Source of the DNA: Selenihalanaerobacter shriftii | GTDB lineage: Bacteria; Bacillota; Halanaerobiia; Halobacteroidales; Acetohalobiaceae | Reading direction: 5' to 3' | NCBI RefSeq assembly: GCF_900167185.1 | Contig: NZ_FUWM01000014.1 | Location: 1-64,000 of the forward strand | Length of the DNA stretch: 64,000 nucleotides | Shown here: positions 18,337-28,731 of the stretch, piece by piece | How the letters are laid out: each line of letters starts with the position of its first letter | Position numbering within the stretch: the first letter of the stretch is position 1 | Notes under the pieces: model-generated | What the model saw: the letters and a program-made list of their open reading frames with translations, nothing else | Told to the model about the DNA's origin: nothing | The model's database searches: none | Made by a program: the position numbers and the translations under genes

Positions 18337-21300
18337 TGACCAAGGAAGCAATTGAGATTAGGGGAATGAAGTTTACTCCTGACCAAGCCCAGGCGGTACA
18401 GAATTTAGATAAGAATTTAGCAATTAACGCTGGAGCTGGAAGTGGTAAGACTCGAGTCTTGACAGAACGTTATCTAGAGATACTATTAACTCCACAAGAT
18501 CAGGGTGGATTAATGTATAAAGAAGATGCCTTAGATAAGATAGTAGCAATTACTTTTACAAAGAAAGCAGCCTCAGAGATGAAAGAACGGATTAGAGAGA
18601 GATTAACAGATTACTTAGCTAATAACTTAACTGACTCTAAAGATAATAAAAAAGAACGGGATTGGGTATTTAAATTATTAGATAATCTAGCAAAAGCTAA
18701 GGTTTCGACTATCCATTCGTTTTGTAGTGATATTATTCGGAATAATTTATTTGAATTAGGTATTAAAGCTGACTTTAACATAATAGAAGGTTTAGAAGAG
18801 AGAGAATTAAAAGAAGAGGCTATTACTTCAGTACTTGAGAAGATCATTAATGAGGAAGATTCTAAATTTCATAAAGAGCTACAGGAAATAACTTATTCAT
18901 ACGGCAAACGAAGATTATTTGATATCTTAAATGAAATGTTAGATAACACAGAAGGGGTAGAAAGCTTTTTAGTTGAAAATGACTCCAAGGAACTTCATGA
19001 TGTAATTAATAAAGGAGTATATAATGATAGTTTAGAAGCAATAGAAGAATATTTGAATAATCAAGAACTAAAAGAAGAAATAAAAGAACTTGGAGAATAT
19101 ACTCCTAAGAATATATCTCGAGGAGTAAAAGTAATTAAAAGCATATTAAATTATTACCAAGAATTACTTAGCTCTTTGGAGTTATATCAAGAAAGTGATG
19201 CCCCACAAGATAAAGATAGATTATTAAATATTCATTTTAAATTCTTAAGTTGTTTATATAACTTTGATCAAAATAAGGAAGTAAAGATTGGACGAGCTAT
19301 GGTAGCAGCTGACTGGGAAGGTGGTAACTCAGTCAAGAAGGCTGCTTATAGAAGGTTTGAGAGTTTAAAAGAGATTATTTTTGATAAGGTACCAACTGTT
19401 AAGGGGAAACCATTAATAGCTAGTGATGAAGAAGCAGCAAAGATATTAGAAATTTTATTAAAGATATATAAACGATTAGATAAAAGATATCATTCTTTAA
19501 AAGAGAGAGAAGGATATTTGGATTATTTAGATTTAGAGAAAAGAGTAGTTTTAGCTTTTCGAAATAATTATGATTTAGTAGAAAGATTAAGAAGAAAGAT
19601 TGAATTTATTATGGTTGATGAATTTCAGGATACTAATCAGACACAGTGGGATATTGTTAGACCGTTGGTTACCAAAGATAAAGATTTCAATAAATTAGAG
19701 GAAGGTAAGCTATTTATCGTTGGTGATCCAAAACAGTCGATTTATGGTTTTAGACGAGCGGATGTAAGAATCTTTAATGAAGTTACTCAACAGATTACAG
19801 GCAATAATGTAGATGATGAGAAATTAATTAAGTTAAAGAAGAATTTTCGTTCTAATAAAGAGATTATTGATATTATCAATTATATATTTAATAATATCTT
19901 TCCTAAGAATAAAGAAGAGGCTAATGGTTATGATGTTAAGTACCAAGACTTGACCTTTGGGCGTAATAATAAATATGAAGAGAAGGTTGATGAAGATCCA
20001 GATTCACATATTGAATTATTGCTTACTCAATACTTTAGAGATGATGATTATAGTAGTGCCGAATACGAAGCAGAATTAATGGCTAATAAAATAGAGTGGT
20101 TAGTAAAAGAGTCTGATAAGAGGATATTTAAAGAAGATAGTCTTGATTCAGTCGATTATGGTGATATTGCCATCTTAATGCGAAGTAGAACTAGGCTTAA
20201 GGAGTATGAAGAAGCTTTAGAGAAATTTAATATTCCTTATCGGACTGTGCAAGGAAAAGGATTCTATCAGCGACAAGAGATTTATGATATCTATTTAGTA
20301 TTAAAAGCATTAATTTATCCTGAAGATGATATAAATGTTTTTGGTCTGTTTCGTTCGCCGTTATTTGCATTAAGTGATGATCAGTTATTTGAATTGATGA
20401 CTCTTGATAGTGATGAAGATGAACCTTTATTGAAGAGAGTATTTGTTAATTATCCTAAGGTTGAGGATAAATTTAATAAGTGGCAGCAGTTAAAAGAAGA
20501 GATGAGTATAGATCGATTAATAAATACGATTTTGATTGATTGTGGTGCTTATACTACTTATTTAGCTGGGACTAGTGGTGAACAACGTTTAGCTAACTTT
20601 AAAAAGTTAATCGAAGGAGCTTCAGACTTTAGCCAGCAGAATGGGAATAATCTATATCTTTTCTTAGAAAGATTAAAGAGTTTAATGGAAGAGGAGGATA
20701 AGGAAGGAGATGGTAAATTAGAGATTGAGGAAGGTAATTATGTTAGATTAATGACGATACATGCCTCGAAAGGTAAGGAGTTTCCAGTAGTCTTTTTAGC
20801 TGACTTAAATAATGCTGGTAATGCCAGATTAGGAAGTTTTGTTTGTGATGAGATTAATGGGCAAGAACAGATAGGAATCAAGTATTATGATGAAGAATTA
20901 AAACGTAATAAAACTAGTAGCCATGGGATGATTAAGGATAATTTAATTCTTAAAGATGAGATGGAAGGTAAGCGAGTCTTTTATGTAGCAACTACTAGAG
21001 CCGAGGAGATGCTCTTTTTATCAGGAGATATTAGAATCAAAAGGAGTGGGGGAATTACTTTAAACCATAGTCTTAAGTGGTTGATGCAAGGCTTAGGTTA
21101 TGAAGTAGAAGATTTAGTGGAATTTTTAGAGAGTGAAGAGCAAGAAAAGATTGAAGAAGTAACTGGAGAGTATGGTAATATTGATCTTAAATTAACTAAA
21201 AATGACCGGACGATAATTGAGATTGAAGAGGAAGAAGCGTTTAAAGAAGTTAAAAAAGAGTTGACTACAGAGATAAATCCTGATAAATTTAAGTTAGATC

Positions 21301-21908
21301 CTAAAATTATATTCCCTTCGTCTTTGGCTAAAGAGGAGGATTTTCAAGGTGAGTTATCTAAAGAAGAAGTAGCAGTAGCGAATGAAGTCAATAATAGCAA
21401 AGAAAATTTAATTGAAGCTTCATTTTTAAATGAAAGAGCAGCTACTTTAAAAGGTACTTTAGTTCATGAAATGATTGAATTATTATCTACAGGAGATAAA
21501 TTAGATAGAGATTATCTATTTAATTGTTATCCTGAATCTAAGGATTATCCAGATTTACGGACAGAAGTAGAGAAGGTTATTAATGAAATAGAAGAGTGTC
21601 CAGAATTTAATGAAATATTAGAGAATGAATGTAGACCAGAAGTTGAGTTCTACTATAAACGTGAAGGAAAACCGATTAGCGGTTCTATTGACCTGCTTTT
21701 TAAAGATGAGGATGGAGAATGGGCAGTCATAGATTGGAAGACGAATCGAATTGATGATATGGGTTATGTGAACCGGTTGGTTGAAAAGTATCAAAAACAG
21801 ATTGAGATTTATCAAGAGGTTGTACGGGAGATGACTGGACAAGAGGAAGTGAAAGGATACCTTTACTTTACTGAAGCTGACAAAGGAGAAAGGTTAGTTG
21901 AGGTTTAA
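18336..21908 (+). CDS. addA: AddA helicase-nuclease subunit
   Basis: 1190 aa. UvrD-type SF1A helicase with Walker A NAGAGSGKT (residues 31-39), Walker B VDEFQDTNQTQW, GDPKQSIYGFRRAD and the C-terminal motif YVATTRAEEML. A RecB-family nuclease domain at the C-terminus has AVIDWKTNR (D1133-W-K1135). This is the complete architecture of AddA, which resects broken DNA ends for RecA. Translationally coupled to addB (1-base overlap). ssb follows after 43 bases. Confidence 0.96.
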   Translation: MTKEAIEIRGMKFTPDQAQAVQNLDKNLAINAGAGSGKTRVLTERYLEILLTPQDQGGLMYKEDALDKIVAITFTKKAASEMKERIRERLTDYLANNLTDSKDNKKERDWVFKLLDNLAKAKVSTIHSFCSDIIRNNLFELGIKADFNIIEGLEERELKEEAITSVLEKIINEEDSKFHKELQEITYSYGKRRLFDILNEMLDNTEGVESFLVENDSKELHDVINKGVYNDSLEAIEEYLNNQELKEEIKELGEYTPKNISRGVKVIKSILNYYQELLSSLELYQESDAPQDKDRLLNIHFKFLSCLYNFDQNKEVKIGRAMVAADWEGGNSVKKAAYRRFESLKEIIFDKVPTVKGKPLIASDEEAAKILEILLKIYKRLDKRYHSLKEREGYLDYLDLEKRVVLAFRNNYDLVERLRRKIEFIMVDEFQDTNQTQWDIVRPLVTKDKDFNKLEEGKLFIVGDPKQSIYGFRRADVRIFNEVTQQITGNNVDDEKLIKLKKNFRSNKEIIDIINYIFNNIFPKNKEEANGYDVKYQDLTFGRNNKYEEKVDEDPDSHIELLLTQYFRDDDYSSAEYEAELMANKIEWLVKESDKRIFKEDSLDSVDYGDIAILMRSRTRLKEYEEALEKFNIPYRTVQGKGFYQRQEIYDIYLVLKALIYPEDDINVFGLFRSPLFALSDDQLFELMTLDSDEDEPLLKRVFVNYPKVEDKFNKWQQLKEEMSIDRLINTILIDCGAYTTYLAGTSGEQRLANFKKLIEGASDFSQQNGNNLYLFLERLKSLMEEEDKEGDGKLEIEEGNYVRLMTIHASKGKEFPVVFLADLNNAGNARLGSFVCDEINGQEQIGIKYYDEELKRNKTSSHGMIKDNLILKDEMEGKRVFYVATTRAEEMLFLSGDIRIKRSGGITLNHSLKWLMQGLGYEVEDLVEFLESEEQEKIEEVTGEYGNIDLKLTKNDRTIIEIEEEEAFKEVKKELTTEINPDKFKLDPKIIFPSSLAKEEDFQGELSKEEVAVANEVNNSKENLIEASFLNERAATLKGTLVHEMIELLSTGDKLDRDYLFNCYPESKDYPDLRTEVEKVINEIEECPEFNEILENECRPEVEFYYKREGKPISGSIDLLFKDEDGEWAVIDWKTNRIDDMGYVNRLVEKYQKQIEIYQEVVREMTGQEEVKGYLYFTEADKGERLVEV

Positions 21909-21951
21909 ATAGTTGACAAATAACTAAAATAAAAACAAGGAGAGATGTGAA

Positions 21952-22356
21952 ATGAATAAGGTTATTTTGATTGGAAGACTTGGACAAGATCCGGAGCTTA
22001 GGTATACGCCTAATGGAACAGCGGTCTGTAATTTTAGTATAGCTGTAGAACGGTCGTTTACTAATCAACAAGGAAAAAGAGAAGTCGATTGGGTTAATAT
22101 TGTAGTCTGGAGAAAACAGGCGGAGAATTGTGCTAATTACTTAGAAAAAGGAAGACAAGTTGCTGTGGAAGGACGATTACAGATTAGAAGTTATGAGACT
22201 GATGAAGGCCAGAAGCGAAAAGTTACGGAAGTTGTGGCAAATAATGTACAGTTCTTAGATTATGGACAAGGTAATGGTGGAGGTAATAATCAAGGACAAA
22301 AAGCTAATAATAATCAAAGCCAAGGTGGAAAAGAGGATATTGATGTACCATTTTAA
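21952..22356 (+). CDS. ssb: single-stranded DNA-binding protein
   Basis: 134 aa: an OB fold with the usual start MNKVILIGRLGQDPELRYTP, a Gly/Asn/Gln-rich linker and the acidic tail DIDVPF that recruits repair enzymes. It lies downstream of addAB rather than between rpsF and rpsR, so it may be a second or relocated ssb. AAGGAGAGATG-type Shine-Dalgarno; a terminator follows. Confidence 0.96.
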   Translation: MNKVILIGRLGQDPELRYTPNGTAVCNFSIAVERSFTNQQGKREVDWVNIVVWRKQAENCANYLEKGRQVAVEGRLQIRSYETDEGQKRKVTEVVANNVQFLDYGQGNGGGNNQGQKANNNQSQGGKEDIDVPF

Positions 22357-22375
22357 TGAGTAATTCATGTATAAT

Positions 22376-22424
22376 CTACTGGTTTTACAATTTAAATGTA
22401 AAGCCAGTAGATTTTTAGTTTTTT
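22376..22424 (+). terminator. terminator after ssb
   Basis: CTACTGGTTTTAC pairs with GTAAAGCCAGTAG (22376-22410) and is followed by T-rich tracts. It closes the addB-addA-ssb unit. Confidence 0.85.
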
Positions 22425-22520
22425 AAATAGGAAGTTTAGAATTAATAGCTCATTATTTTTTAATTTTTGGTTTTTTATGGTATAATAATATAACGAGTAT
22501 AGTTGTAAGGAGGAAGATAA

Positions 22521-24212
22521 ATGAAGAAGCTTCCTATCGGTATTGACGATTTCAAAAAGATAAAAGAAGAAGGGTATTACTATGTTGATAAAAGTCTATT
22601 TATTAAAGAGATAATAGATGAATCAGCAGAAGTAATCCTTTTAGCACGACCACGGCGTTTTGGTAAGACGCTTAATTTATCAATGTTACATTATTTTTTC
22701 GAAAAAAGGATCAAAGACGGAGATAATATAGATCTTTTTCAAGGTTTGAAAATTAAAGATGCTGAGCAGAGATATTTAGAAAAGCAGAATAAATACCCAA
22801 TTATTCATTTGGATTTTAAAGATGTTAAAGCAAATAATTGGTCAAACTGTTTTGCTAATCTTAAGCGGATAATAGCTAAAGAATATAAAAGACATAGTTA
22901 TCTATTAGATGCTGGTCTCTTATTGGAATATGAAGAGAAAGAGTATAGAGAGATAATGGATTTAAGTGCTAATCTAAATGCTTATCAATTTAGTTTAAAG
23001 AACTTATCAGAACATCTTAGTCAATATCATCAACAAAAGGTAATGATTTTAATTGATGAATATGATCAAGCAATAAAGAGCGGTTATATGAATGGGTTTT
23101 ATGAGGAAGTTGTTGGTTTCATGCGTAGTCTATTAAGTGGTGGATTAAAAAGTAATCCTAATTTAGCTAAAGGGGTTTTAACTGGGATCTTACGTGTAGC
23201 TAAAGAAAGTATTTTTTCTGGACTTAACAATTTAGTAGTTAATACTCTTTTAGATAAAGAGTATGATAAATATTTTGGGCTTCTAGAATTAGAAGTTAAA
23301 GATATTTTAGATTATTATAATTTAAATTATAAATCAAATGAAGTTAAAGAATGGTATAACGGATATTCATTTGGTGAAAATATAGTCTATAATCCCTGGT
23401 CAATAATGACCTGCATTCGAAAAGAAGGAGAACTTAAGCCTTATTGGATAAATACTAGTGGTAATGAATTAATTAGAAAATTAGTAATAGAAGGAGATAG
23501 TGAGGTAAAGGGTGATTTAGAATTATTAATTCAGGGAAAGACAGTCAAAAAGAAGATTGATGAAAATATTGTCTTTGGCGATATAGATAAAAAAGGGAGT
23601 TCATTATGGAGTTTTCTTTTATTAAGTGGGTATCTTCGAGCTAAAAATAAATATATGGAGGAAGCAAGGCTTTATTGTGATTTAGATATTCCTAATAAGG
23701 AAGTAAAATACATCTATGAAGAGATAATCTTAAATTGGTTTGAAGATAAGATTACTAGTCAAAATCTTAAGCTGATGTTAAAAAGTTTAACCACAGGTGA
23801 TATAGAAACTTTTACAGTTGTTTTTAAAGAATTTGTTATAAATAGTATGAGTAGTTTTGATGTAGGTGGGGATGAACCAGAAAAGGTATACCATGCTTTT
23901 GTTTTAGGACTGCTTTTGAACCTTCGTGATAGATATAAAGTAAAATCTAATCGAGAAAGCGGTTATGGTCGTTATGATGTGATGATTATTCCTGAGAATA
24001 AGAGTAAATTAGGAATAGTAATTGAGTTTAAAAAGTTAAATCAGCATCAAAACGAGGATTTAGAGACAGCGGTCAATGCTGCTCTTAAGCAGATAGAAGA
24101 ACGAAATTATGCTCAAGAATTATTGAGCCAAGGAGTGACGGGTGTTTTAGAGATAGGTATGGCTTTTTCTGGGAAGCAAGTGAAGGTGAAGAGTAAAAAT
24201 ATTAATAAATAG
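22521..24212 (+). CDS. AAA-ATPase-like / PD-(D/E)XK nuclease (DUF1703 type)
   Basis: 563 aa. N-terminal AAA-ATPase_like domain with Walker A RPRRFGKT (residues 43-50) and Walker B ILIDEYD. C-terminal PD-(D/E)XK domain with YGRYDVMI and GIVIEFK. The architecture matches a family that is often multi-copy in anaerobe genomes and whose biological role is unsettled (mobile-element-like or defence suggestions exist). It has its own TATAAT (22481-22486), AAGGAGG and terminator, so it is a single-gene unit between ssb and the regulator. Confidence 0.85.
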   Translation: MKKLPIGIDDFKKIKEEGYYYVDKSLFIKEIIDESAEVILLARPRRFGKTLNLSMLHYFFEKRIKDGDNIDLFQGLKIKDAEQRYLEKQNKYPIIHLDFKDVKANNWSNCFANLKRIIAKEYKRHSYLLDAGLLLEYEEKEYREIMDLSANLNAYQFSLKNLSEHLSQYHQQKVMILIDEYDQAIKSGYMNGFYEEVVGFMRSLLSGGLKSNPNLAKGVLTGILRVAKESIFSGLNNLVVNTLLDKEYDKYFGLLELEVKDILDYYNLNYKSNEVKEWYNGYSFGENIVYNPWSIMTCIRKEGELKPYWINTSGNELIRKLVIEGDSEVKGDLELLIQGKTVKKKIDENIVFGDIDKKGSSLWSFLLLSGYLRAKNKYMEEARLYCDLDIPNKEVKYIYEEIILNWFEDKITSQNLKLMLKSLTTGDIETFTVVFKEFVINSMSSFDVGGDEPEKVYHAFVLGLLLNLRDRYKVKSNRESGYGRYDVMIIPENKSKLGIVIEFKKLNQHQNEDLETAVNAALKQIEERNYAQELLSQGVTGVLEIGMAFSGKQVKVKSKNINK

Positions 24213-24219
24213 TACGAAT

Positions 24220-24248
24220 GACTTCTGTATCTTGCAGGAGTCTTTTTT
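24220..24248 (+). terminator. terminator after the DUF1703-type gene
   Basis: GACTTCTG pairs with CAGGAGTC around TATCTTG and is followed by TTTTTT. Confidence 0.85.
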
Positions 24249-24325
24249 ATTTCCTTTAAAAGGATTATCAACATCTCACATCCAATTATTTCATATGCAG
24301 GAATAAATATGAGGTGATTATTAAC

Positions 24326-24907
24326 ATGAGTGAAATAGATTATTCTAAGTCATTAAATCTTTTACATATTTTTGAGCGATTACAACGTGGGGAAGTAATT
24401 AAAACAAAAGAAGAAATGAAGAGATTTAATGTGAGTCGCAAAACTATTCAAAGGTATATAGGGAGTCTTCGCGAATATTTAGCTGATTTTTATTTTTATT
24501 TAATTGCTTATATGTCTGATCGAGATTATGATCATCCAACAGTATTTAGGGTGGATAGAATTAATGGTTATACAGTAGAAGATGAAAATTTTAGCATTCC
24601 TTATTTAGAACGTTTTAAGCCTGGTGAATTTAGAAAACGAGTTCAATTTATGTTTAATGGAGAGCTATCAAGGATAGAGTTTAAGTATTATAGTAAAAAT
24701 ATAGAACATATTTTAGATAGACTACCGACAGCAGAAGTAATAGAAGAGACTGACGATGGTTGTATAATTAAAGCCGAGGTTTATAGTGAATATGGGCTTA
24801 AGATATGGCTATTATCTCAGGGTAAGAATATTGAAGTATTAAGACCTAAAAGTTTGCGTCAAGAGCTGCAGGAGTTGATCAAAGGTATGTTAGAGGTTTA
24901 TAAATAA
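24326..24907 (+). CDS. HTH/WYL-domain transcriptional regulator
   Basis: 193 aa from the ATG at 24326, 8 bases after GAGGTGA. The N-terminal winged HTH (about residues 8-60) has VSRKTIQRYIGSLREYL as its recognition region. The C-terminal half has the WYL/WCX-like pattern, with FKYYSKN and a final segment EVYSEYGLKIWLLSQG. WYL regulators bind nucleic-acid-type ligands and often control DNA damage or defence genes. It precedes sbcDC, which is a plausible target. The WYL domain looks short. Confidence 0.72.
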   Translation: MSEIDYSKSLNLLHIFERLQRGEVIKTKEEMKRFNVSRKTIQRYIGSLREYLADFYFYLIAYMSDRDYDHPTVFRVDRINGYTVEDENFSIPYLERFKPGEFRKRVQFMFNGELSRIEFKYYSKNIEHILDRLPTAEVIEETDDGCIIKAEVYSEYGLKIWLLSQGKNIEVLRPKSLRQELQELIKGMLEVYK

Positions 24908-24996
24908 AAATTGATTAATTCTGGAGGTGGGACAATTATCGTCTTACCTAATATGGTAATATTAGGATGTGCAGCAAATTAAAAGGAGGTTTATAG

Positions 24997-26130
24997 ATGG
25001 AATCAGTAAAGATTTTACATACTGGAGATTTACATATCGGTATGCGGTTTAATAATTATCCTGATGATATACGTCCACAATTAGTTAAGGCTAGATTTGA
25101 AGTATTAGAAAATTTAGTTACATTAGCTAATGAGGAGGAAGCTGATTTATTTGTGATTGCTGGAGATTTATTTGATAAGGTTAATGTGGCTAAGAGAGAT
25201 CAAAATCAAGTACTGAATATTTTGAAAAAGTTTAGTGGTTCGGCGCTTTTACTCTTGCCTGGAAACCATGATTATGATGATGGAGTGGTAGATTTATGGA
25301 GGTTTTTTGAAAAAGAATTAACCGACAACTTGGTTTTACTTAATGAAAATAAGGTTTTTGATTTAACTGATTATGGTCTGGATCTCAGTGTCTATCCTGC
25401 CTATTGTGATTCTAAACACTCAGAAGCAGGAGTTAATAATCTGGATTGGATCAAGAATTTAGATAGTGAGAAGGAAAGTAAATGGCAGATAGGAATAGCT
25501 CACGGAGCTTTGGAAGGTTATTCGCCTGATTTAGAAAAGAAGTACTTTAATATGAACCGTTCTGAATTAGAGGAGCTGAATTTAGATTTGTGGCTATTGG
25601 GACATACCCATGTACCTTATCCACAGACCGATAAGAAGTCTATTACAGGACAGAGTATATTTAACGCTGGGACACCAGAGGCTGATGGAATGGATTGCAG
25701 GCATGCAGGTAATGCATTCTTATTAGAATTAGATGATAAAGGTGAAGTTAAAGCACAAGTTATTGAACCGGGTACTTATAAATTTGCTGAATTGGAATAT
25801 AAGATTTTTGATGAAGATGACCTTTTGAATGTTAAAGAACAAATTTTAGACAAATATACTAAAACTAGTTTAGTCCGCTTGAAATTAAAGGGTAGAATTG
25901 ATAAAGATTTGTTTAATAGAAAAGAAGAGGTTTATAAGGAGTTGCAAAAAAATCTAGCTTATTTCAAAAGATATGATTCGGAATTAAAGATTAATATTAC
26001 TCCAAATGTAATAGATGAGGAGTTTAGTCAAAACTCTTTCCCACATCAATTTTTAAAGAAGCTGGTAATAAAAGAAGACGATGAGGAAGCATTACAAGTT
26101 GCCTATGAATTGATTAAGGAGGTTCAATAA
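24997..26130 (+). CDS. sbcD: SbcD/Mre11-like nuclease subunit
   Basis: 377 aa. Calcineurin-like phosphoesterase with the metal-binding motifs HTGDLHIG (D11, H13), IAGDLFDK, LPGNHDYDD and LGHTHVP. The family forms a nuclease complex with an SMC-like ATPase for DNA ends and hairpins. AAAGGAGG before the ATG. The stop overlaps the next gene by one base. Confidence 0.88.
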   Translation: MESVKILHTGDLHIGMRFNNYPDDIRPQLVKARFEVLENLVTLANEEEADLFVIAGDLFDKVNVAKRDQNQVLNILKKFSGSALLLLPGNHDYDDGVVDLWRFFEKELTDNLVLLNENKVFDLTDYGLDLSVYPAYCDSKHSEAGVNNLDWIKNLDSEKESKWQIGIAHGALEGYSPDLEKKYFNMNRSELEELNLDLWLLGHTHVPYPQTDKKSITGQSIFNAGTPEADGMDCRHAGNAFLLELDDKGEVKAQVIEPGTYKFAELEYKIFDEDDLLNVKEQILDKYTKTSLVRLKLKGRIDKDLFNRKEEVYKELQKNLAYFKRYDSELKINITPNVIDEEFSQNSFPHQFLKKLVIKEDDEEALQVAYELIKEVQ

Positions 26131-28562
26131 TGAAGATAATTAATTTTGAATCTGAGATTTTTGCTGGTTTAAAAGATTCTAGCTTATCATTTGTAGATGG
26201 TTTGAATGTGGTATTAGGACCTAATGAATCCGGAAAGAGCACTTTGGTTAATGCAATTCAAGCTACTCTATTTAAAGATGCTAAAGTAGGGAGAAGAAAG
26301 ACAGAAGATATAAATTTTAGAGATAACTTCTTACCACACTTTGGTGGGGATTACATAAATGGAAAGTTAAAAATTGAATATGATAGGGATTTATATATAT
26401 TAAATAAAAGATGGGGTAATGATCATTATGTAGAGTTTGAACCAGATGATGGTGCTAAAATTACTAAACCGGAAAATGTAAAAGCGAGATTAAATGATAT
26501 ATTTAAGTTTGGAGAGAAAACTTATGAGAATTTAATCTTTACTAAACAACAGACGTTAAAAGATACTATAGAGCAGATAATTGACGATGATGAAACTACT
26601 AATCAATTGGGAGAAATAATCAGGAAAGCGGTAATGAAATTAGATGGAGTTTCTCCTGATAAGTTAAGAGATAAAATTGCAGATAAGAAAAAAGATTTAT
26701 TGGCTAAATGGGATGTTAAAAATTCCAGACCACAGAATAATCGAGGTATTCATAATAAATATATTCAAGGAACTGGCAAGGTTATTGATAGTTTTTATAA
26801 AAAAGAAGAATTAAAACAGAAGAAAGAAGATGCTAAAAGAATTGAGAAAGAGTTTGAAGAGGTAAGCTCTGAATTAAATGATTTGAAAGAAGAAAAGAAA
26901 GAGTTAACAGAAAAAATAAATAAATTGGCTGAATTAGAATCTGATATCTTGAAAAGAGGTCAGATAGAACCTAAGTTAGAAAATATAACTACTAAAGTGA
27001 AAGACCTAAAGAAAATTGCTAAAGAATGGCCTACAAAAGAAGAGCGATTAAAGAATCAAGAAGAAAAATTAAAGGAACTAAATGAGAGAATAGATGAGAT
27101 GGAAGAGTCTTTACAGACTATAGATCAAATAAAAAGCAAAATAGAGTTTGAAAAAGATTTAGAGAAGGTAGATGCCTGTAAAAAGAATATTAAAGAATTA
27201 AAAGAAGAAATAGAAAAGCTTCCGGAGATAAATGAGGAGCAGCTTAAACAGCTTGAAGATTTAAGTGATACGATTTTAAAAAGCAAGACTACTATTGAAT
27301 CAGCTACTCTAATAGGTAGTTTAAATAAATCCAATTCTAAAGTGAAAATTACTACTGGCTTAGATGATGAAGAAGAAATAGAAGCGGGAGCAGAGTTTAA
27401 AGCAAACGCTTATTTAAAGATAGAAGTAGAGGATAGTTTGGAGTTGGAGATAAGAGCTGGGGAAGTAGATTTTGTAGAAAAGAAAGTGGAGTTAGAGGAA
27501 GCAGGGGATAAGAAAGAAGAATTACTCCAAAGTCTAGGAGTAAATGATTTAGAGGATGCTAGAATTAAGGAAAAAGAGTTGAGAGATAAGAAAAGCGAAC
27601 TTAAGAATGAAGAAAGTAATTTAATACAATTATTAGATGGAAGAGATTATCAAGAATTGCAGTCTAGGCAGGATGCACTAATACAGGAGATAGGTGAATC
27701 GAAATTAAATGTTAACCAACGAGAAGATATAGAAACTAAATTAAAGAAGCTTAAAGATGAAGATAGATTAGATCTTAGAAATGAAATATCTACTTTAAAA
27801 AGTAAGATAGAAGAGTGGGAAGAAGAATACAATAATAGTGATGAAATCCTAGATAAAATGGTAGATTTAAAGACTGAAAAGCAAGCTAAAGAGAAGGAGT
27901 TAGATCAATTAACTCCTTTACCAGAAAAATTTGAAAAAGCAGAGGATTTTCAGAGACATTTAACCCAGTTACGTAAAGAAAAAGATAAGATTGAAGATAA
28001 TATTAGTAATAAAACGACTGATTATTATCAAAAAAAAGATGAGCTTCCTGATAGTTCTTATGAAGAATTACAGATTAGTTATGAAGAAGCTCAAAAAGAT
28101 TATGGAAAGCAGTTGAAGGAGGCAAATGCTATCTTACGAGTGGAAGAAGCATTTAAAGAGGCGGAAGAAGAGATGGACCAAGATCCATTTGGATCACTAA
28201 AAGAATCTTTCAGTGATTATCTACAGACTTTGACGGATCATAATTATGAAGTAGGAGTCATTGATAAGAACTTTGATATAAAAGTAATGAGCGAGGAGGA
28301 TAAAGGGTTACCTCTAGAATTGCTTTCAGCTGGTACTTATGCAGGAGTTGCATTAGCTTTTCGATTTGCATTATTAGAATATCTTTATGATGAGGAGCCT
28401 GGATTTGTGGTTTTAGATGACTGTCTGGTTGATCTGGATCCAGCTAGAAAGGAAGCAGCAGTGAAAGTAATTAATGATTTTGCTAAGAATAATCAGGTGA
28501 TCTTTACGACTTGTGATCCGGAGACTGCTGAGTTATTTGGTGGGAATGTGATTGAAGTTTGA
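26130..28562 (+). CDS. sbcC: SbcC/Rad50-like SMC ATPase lacking a zinc hook
   Basis: 810 aa. Walker A GPNESGKS (residues 30-37), long charged coiled coils on either side of a central region, signature-like LSAGTYAGVALAFRFALL and Walker B FVVLDDCLVDLD near the C-terminus. Smaller than usual SbcC (about 1000 aa), and no CxxC zinc-hook motif is present. The few cysteines are scattered. A YhaN-like ATPase is the alternative name. Pairing with the SbcD-like gene is certain from the one-base overlap. Confidence 0.85.
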   Translation: MKIINFESEIFAGLKDSSLSFVDGLNVVLGPNESGKSTLVNAIQATLFKDAKVGRRKTEDINFRDNFLPHFGGDYINGKLKIEYDRDLYILNKRWGNDHYVEFEPDDGAKITKPENVKARLNDIFKFGEKTYENLIFTKQQTLKDTIEQIIDDDETTNQLGEIIRKAVMKLDGVSPDKLRDKIADKKKDLLAKWDVKNSRPQNNRGIHNKYIQGTGKVIDSFYKKEELKQKKEDAKRIEKEFEEVSSELNDLKEEKKELTEKINKLAELESDILKRGQIEPKLENITTKVKDLKKIAKEWPTKEERLKNQEEKLKELNERIDEMEESLQTIDQIKSKIEFEKDLEKVDACKKNIKELKEEIEKLPEINEEQLKQLEDLSDTILKSKTTIESATLIGSLNKSNSKVKITTGLDDEEEIEAGAEFKANAYLKIEVEDSLELEIRAGEVDFVEKKVELEEAGDKKEELLQSLGVNDLEDARIKEKELRDKKSELKNEESNLIQLLDGRDYQELQSRQDALIQEIGESKLNVNQREDIETKLKKLKDEDRLDLRNEISTLKSKIEEWEEEYNNSDEILDKMVDLKTEKQAKEKELDQLTPLPEKFEKAEDFQRHLTQLRKEKDKIEDNISNKTTDYYQKKDELPDSSYEELQISYEEAQKDYGKQLKEANAILRVEEAFKEAEEEMDQDPFGSLKESFSDYLQTLTDHNYEVGVIDKNFDIKVMSEEDKGLPLELLSAGTYAGVALAFRFALLEYLYDEEPGFVVLDDCLVDLDPARKEAAVKVINDFAKNNQVIFTTCDPETAELFGGNVIEV

Positions 28563-28731
28563 GGAAGTTTGAAAAGAAAAAACTAAGCGCTTTAATAATA
28601 AGTTTTTTGCTAAAGTAATAAGTTATGCTTATTGATCGGGAAGATAGGGTTAAATTGAAAGAGAGAAAGTGAAGGGATTAGAGTCTTAAGAAGTGATGAT
28701 GAATTAGATTAGATATAAGGAGATGATCATA

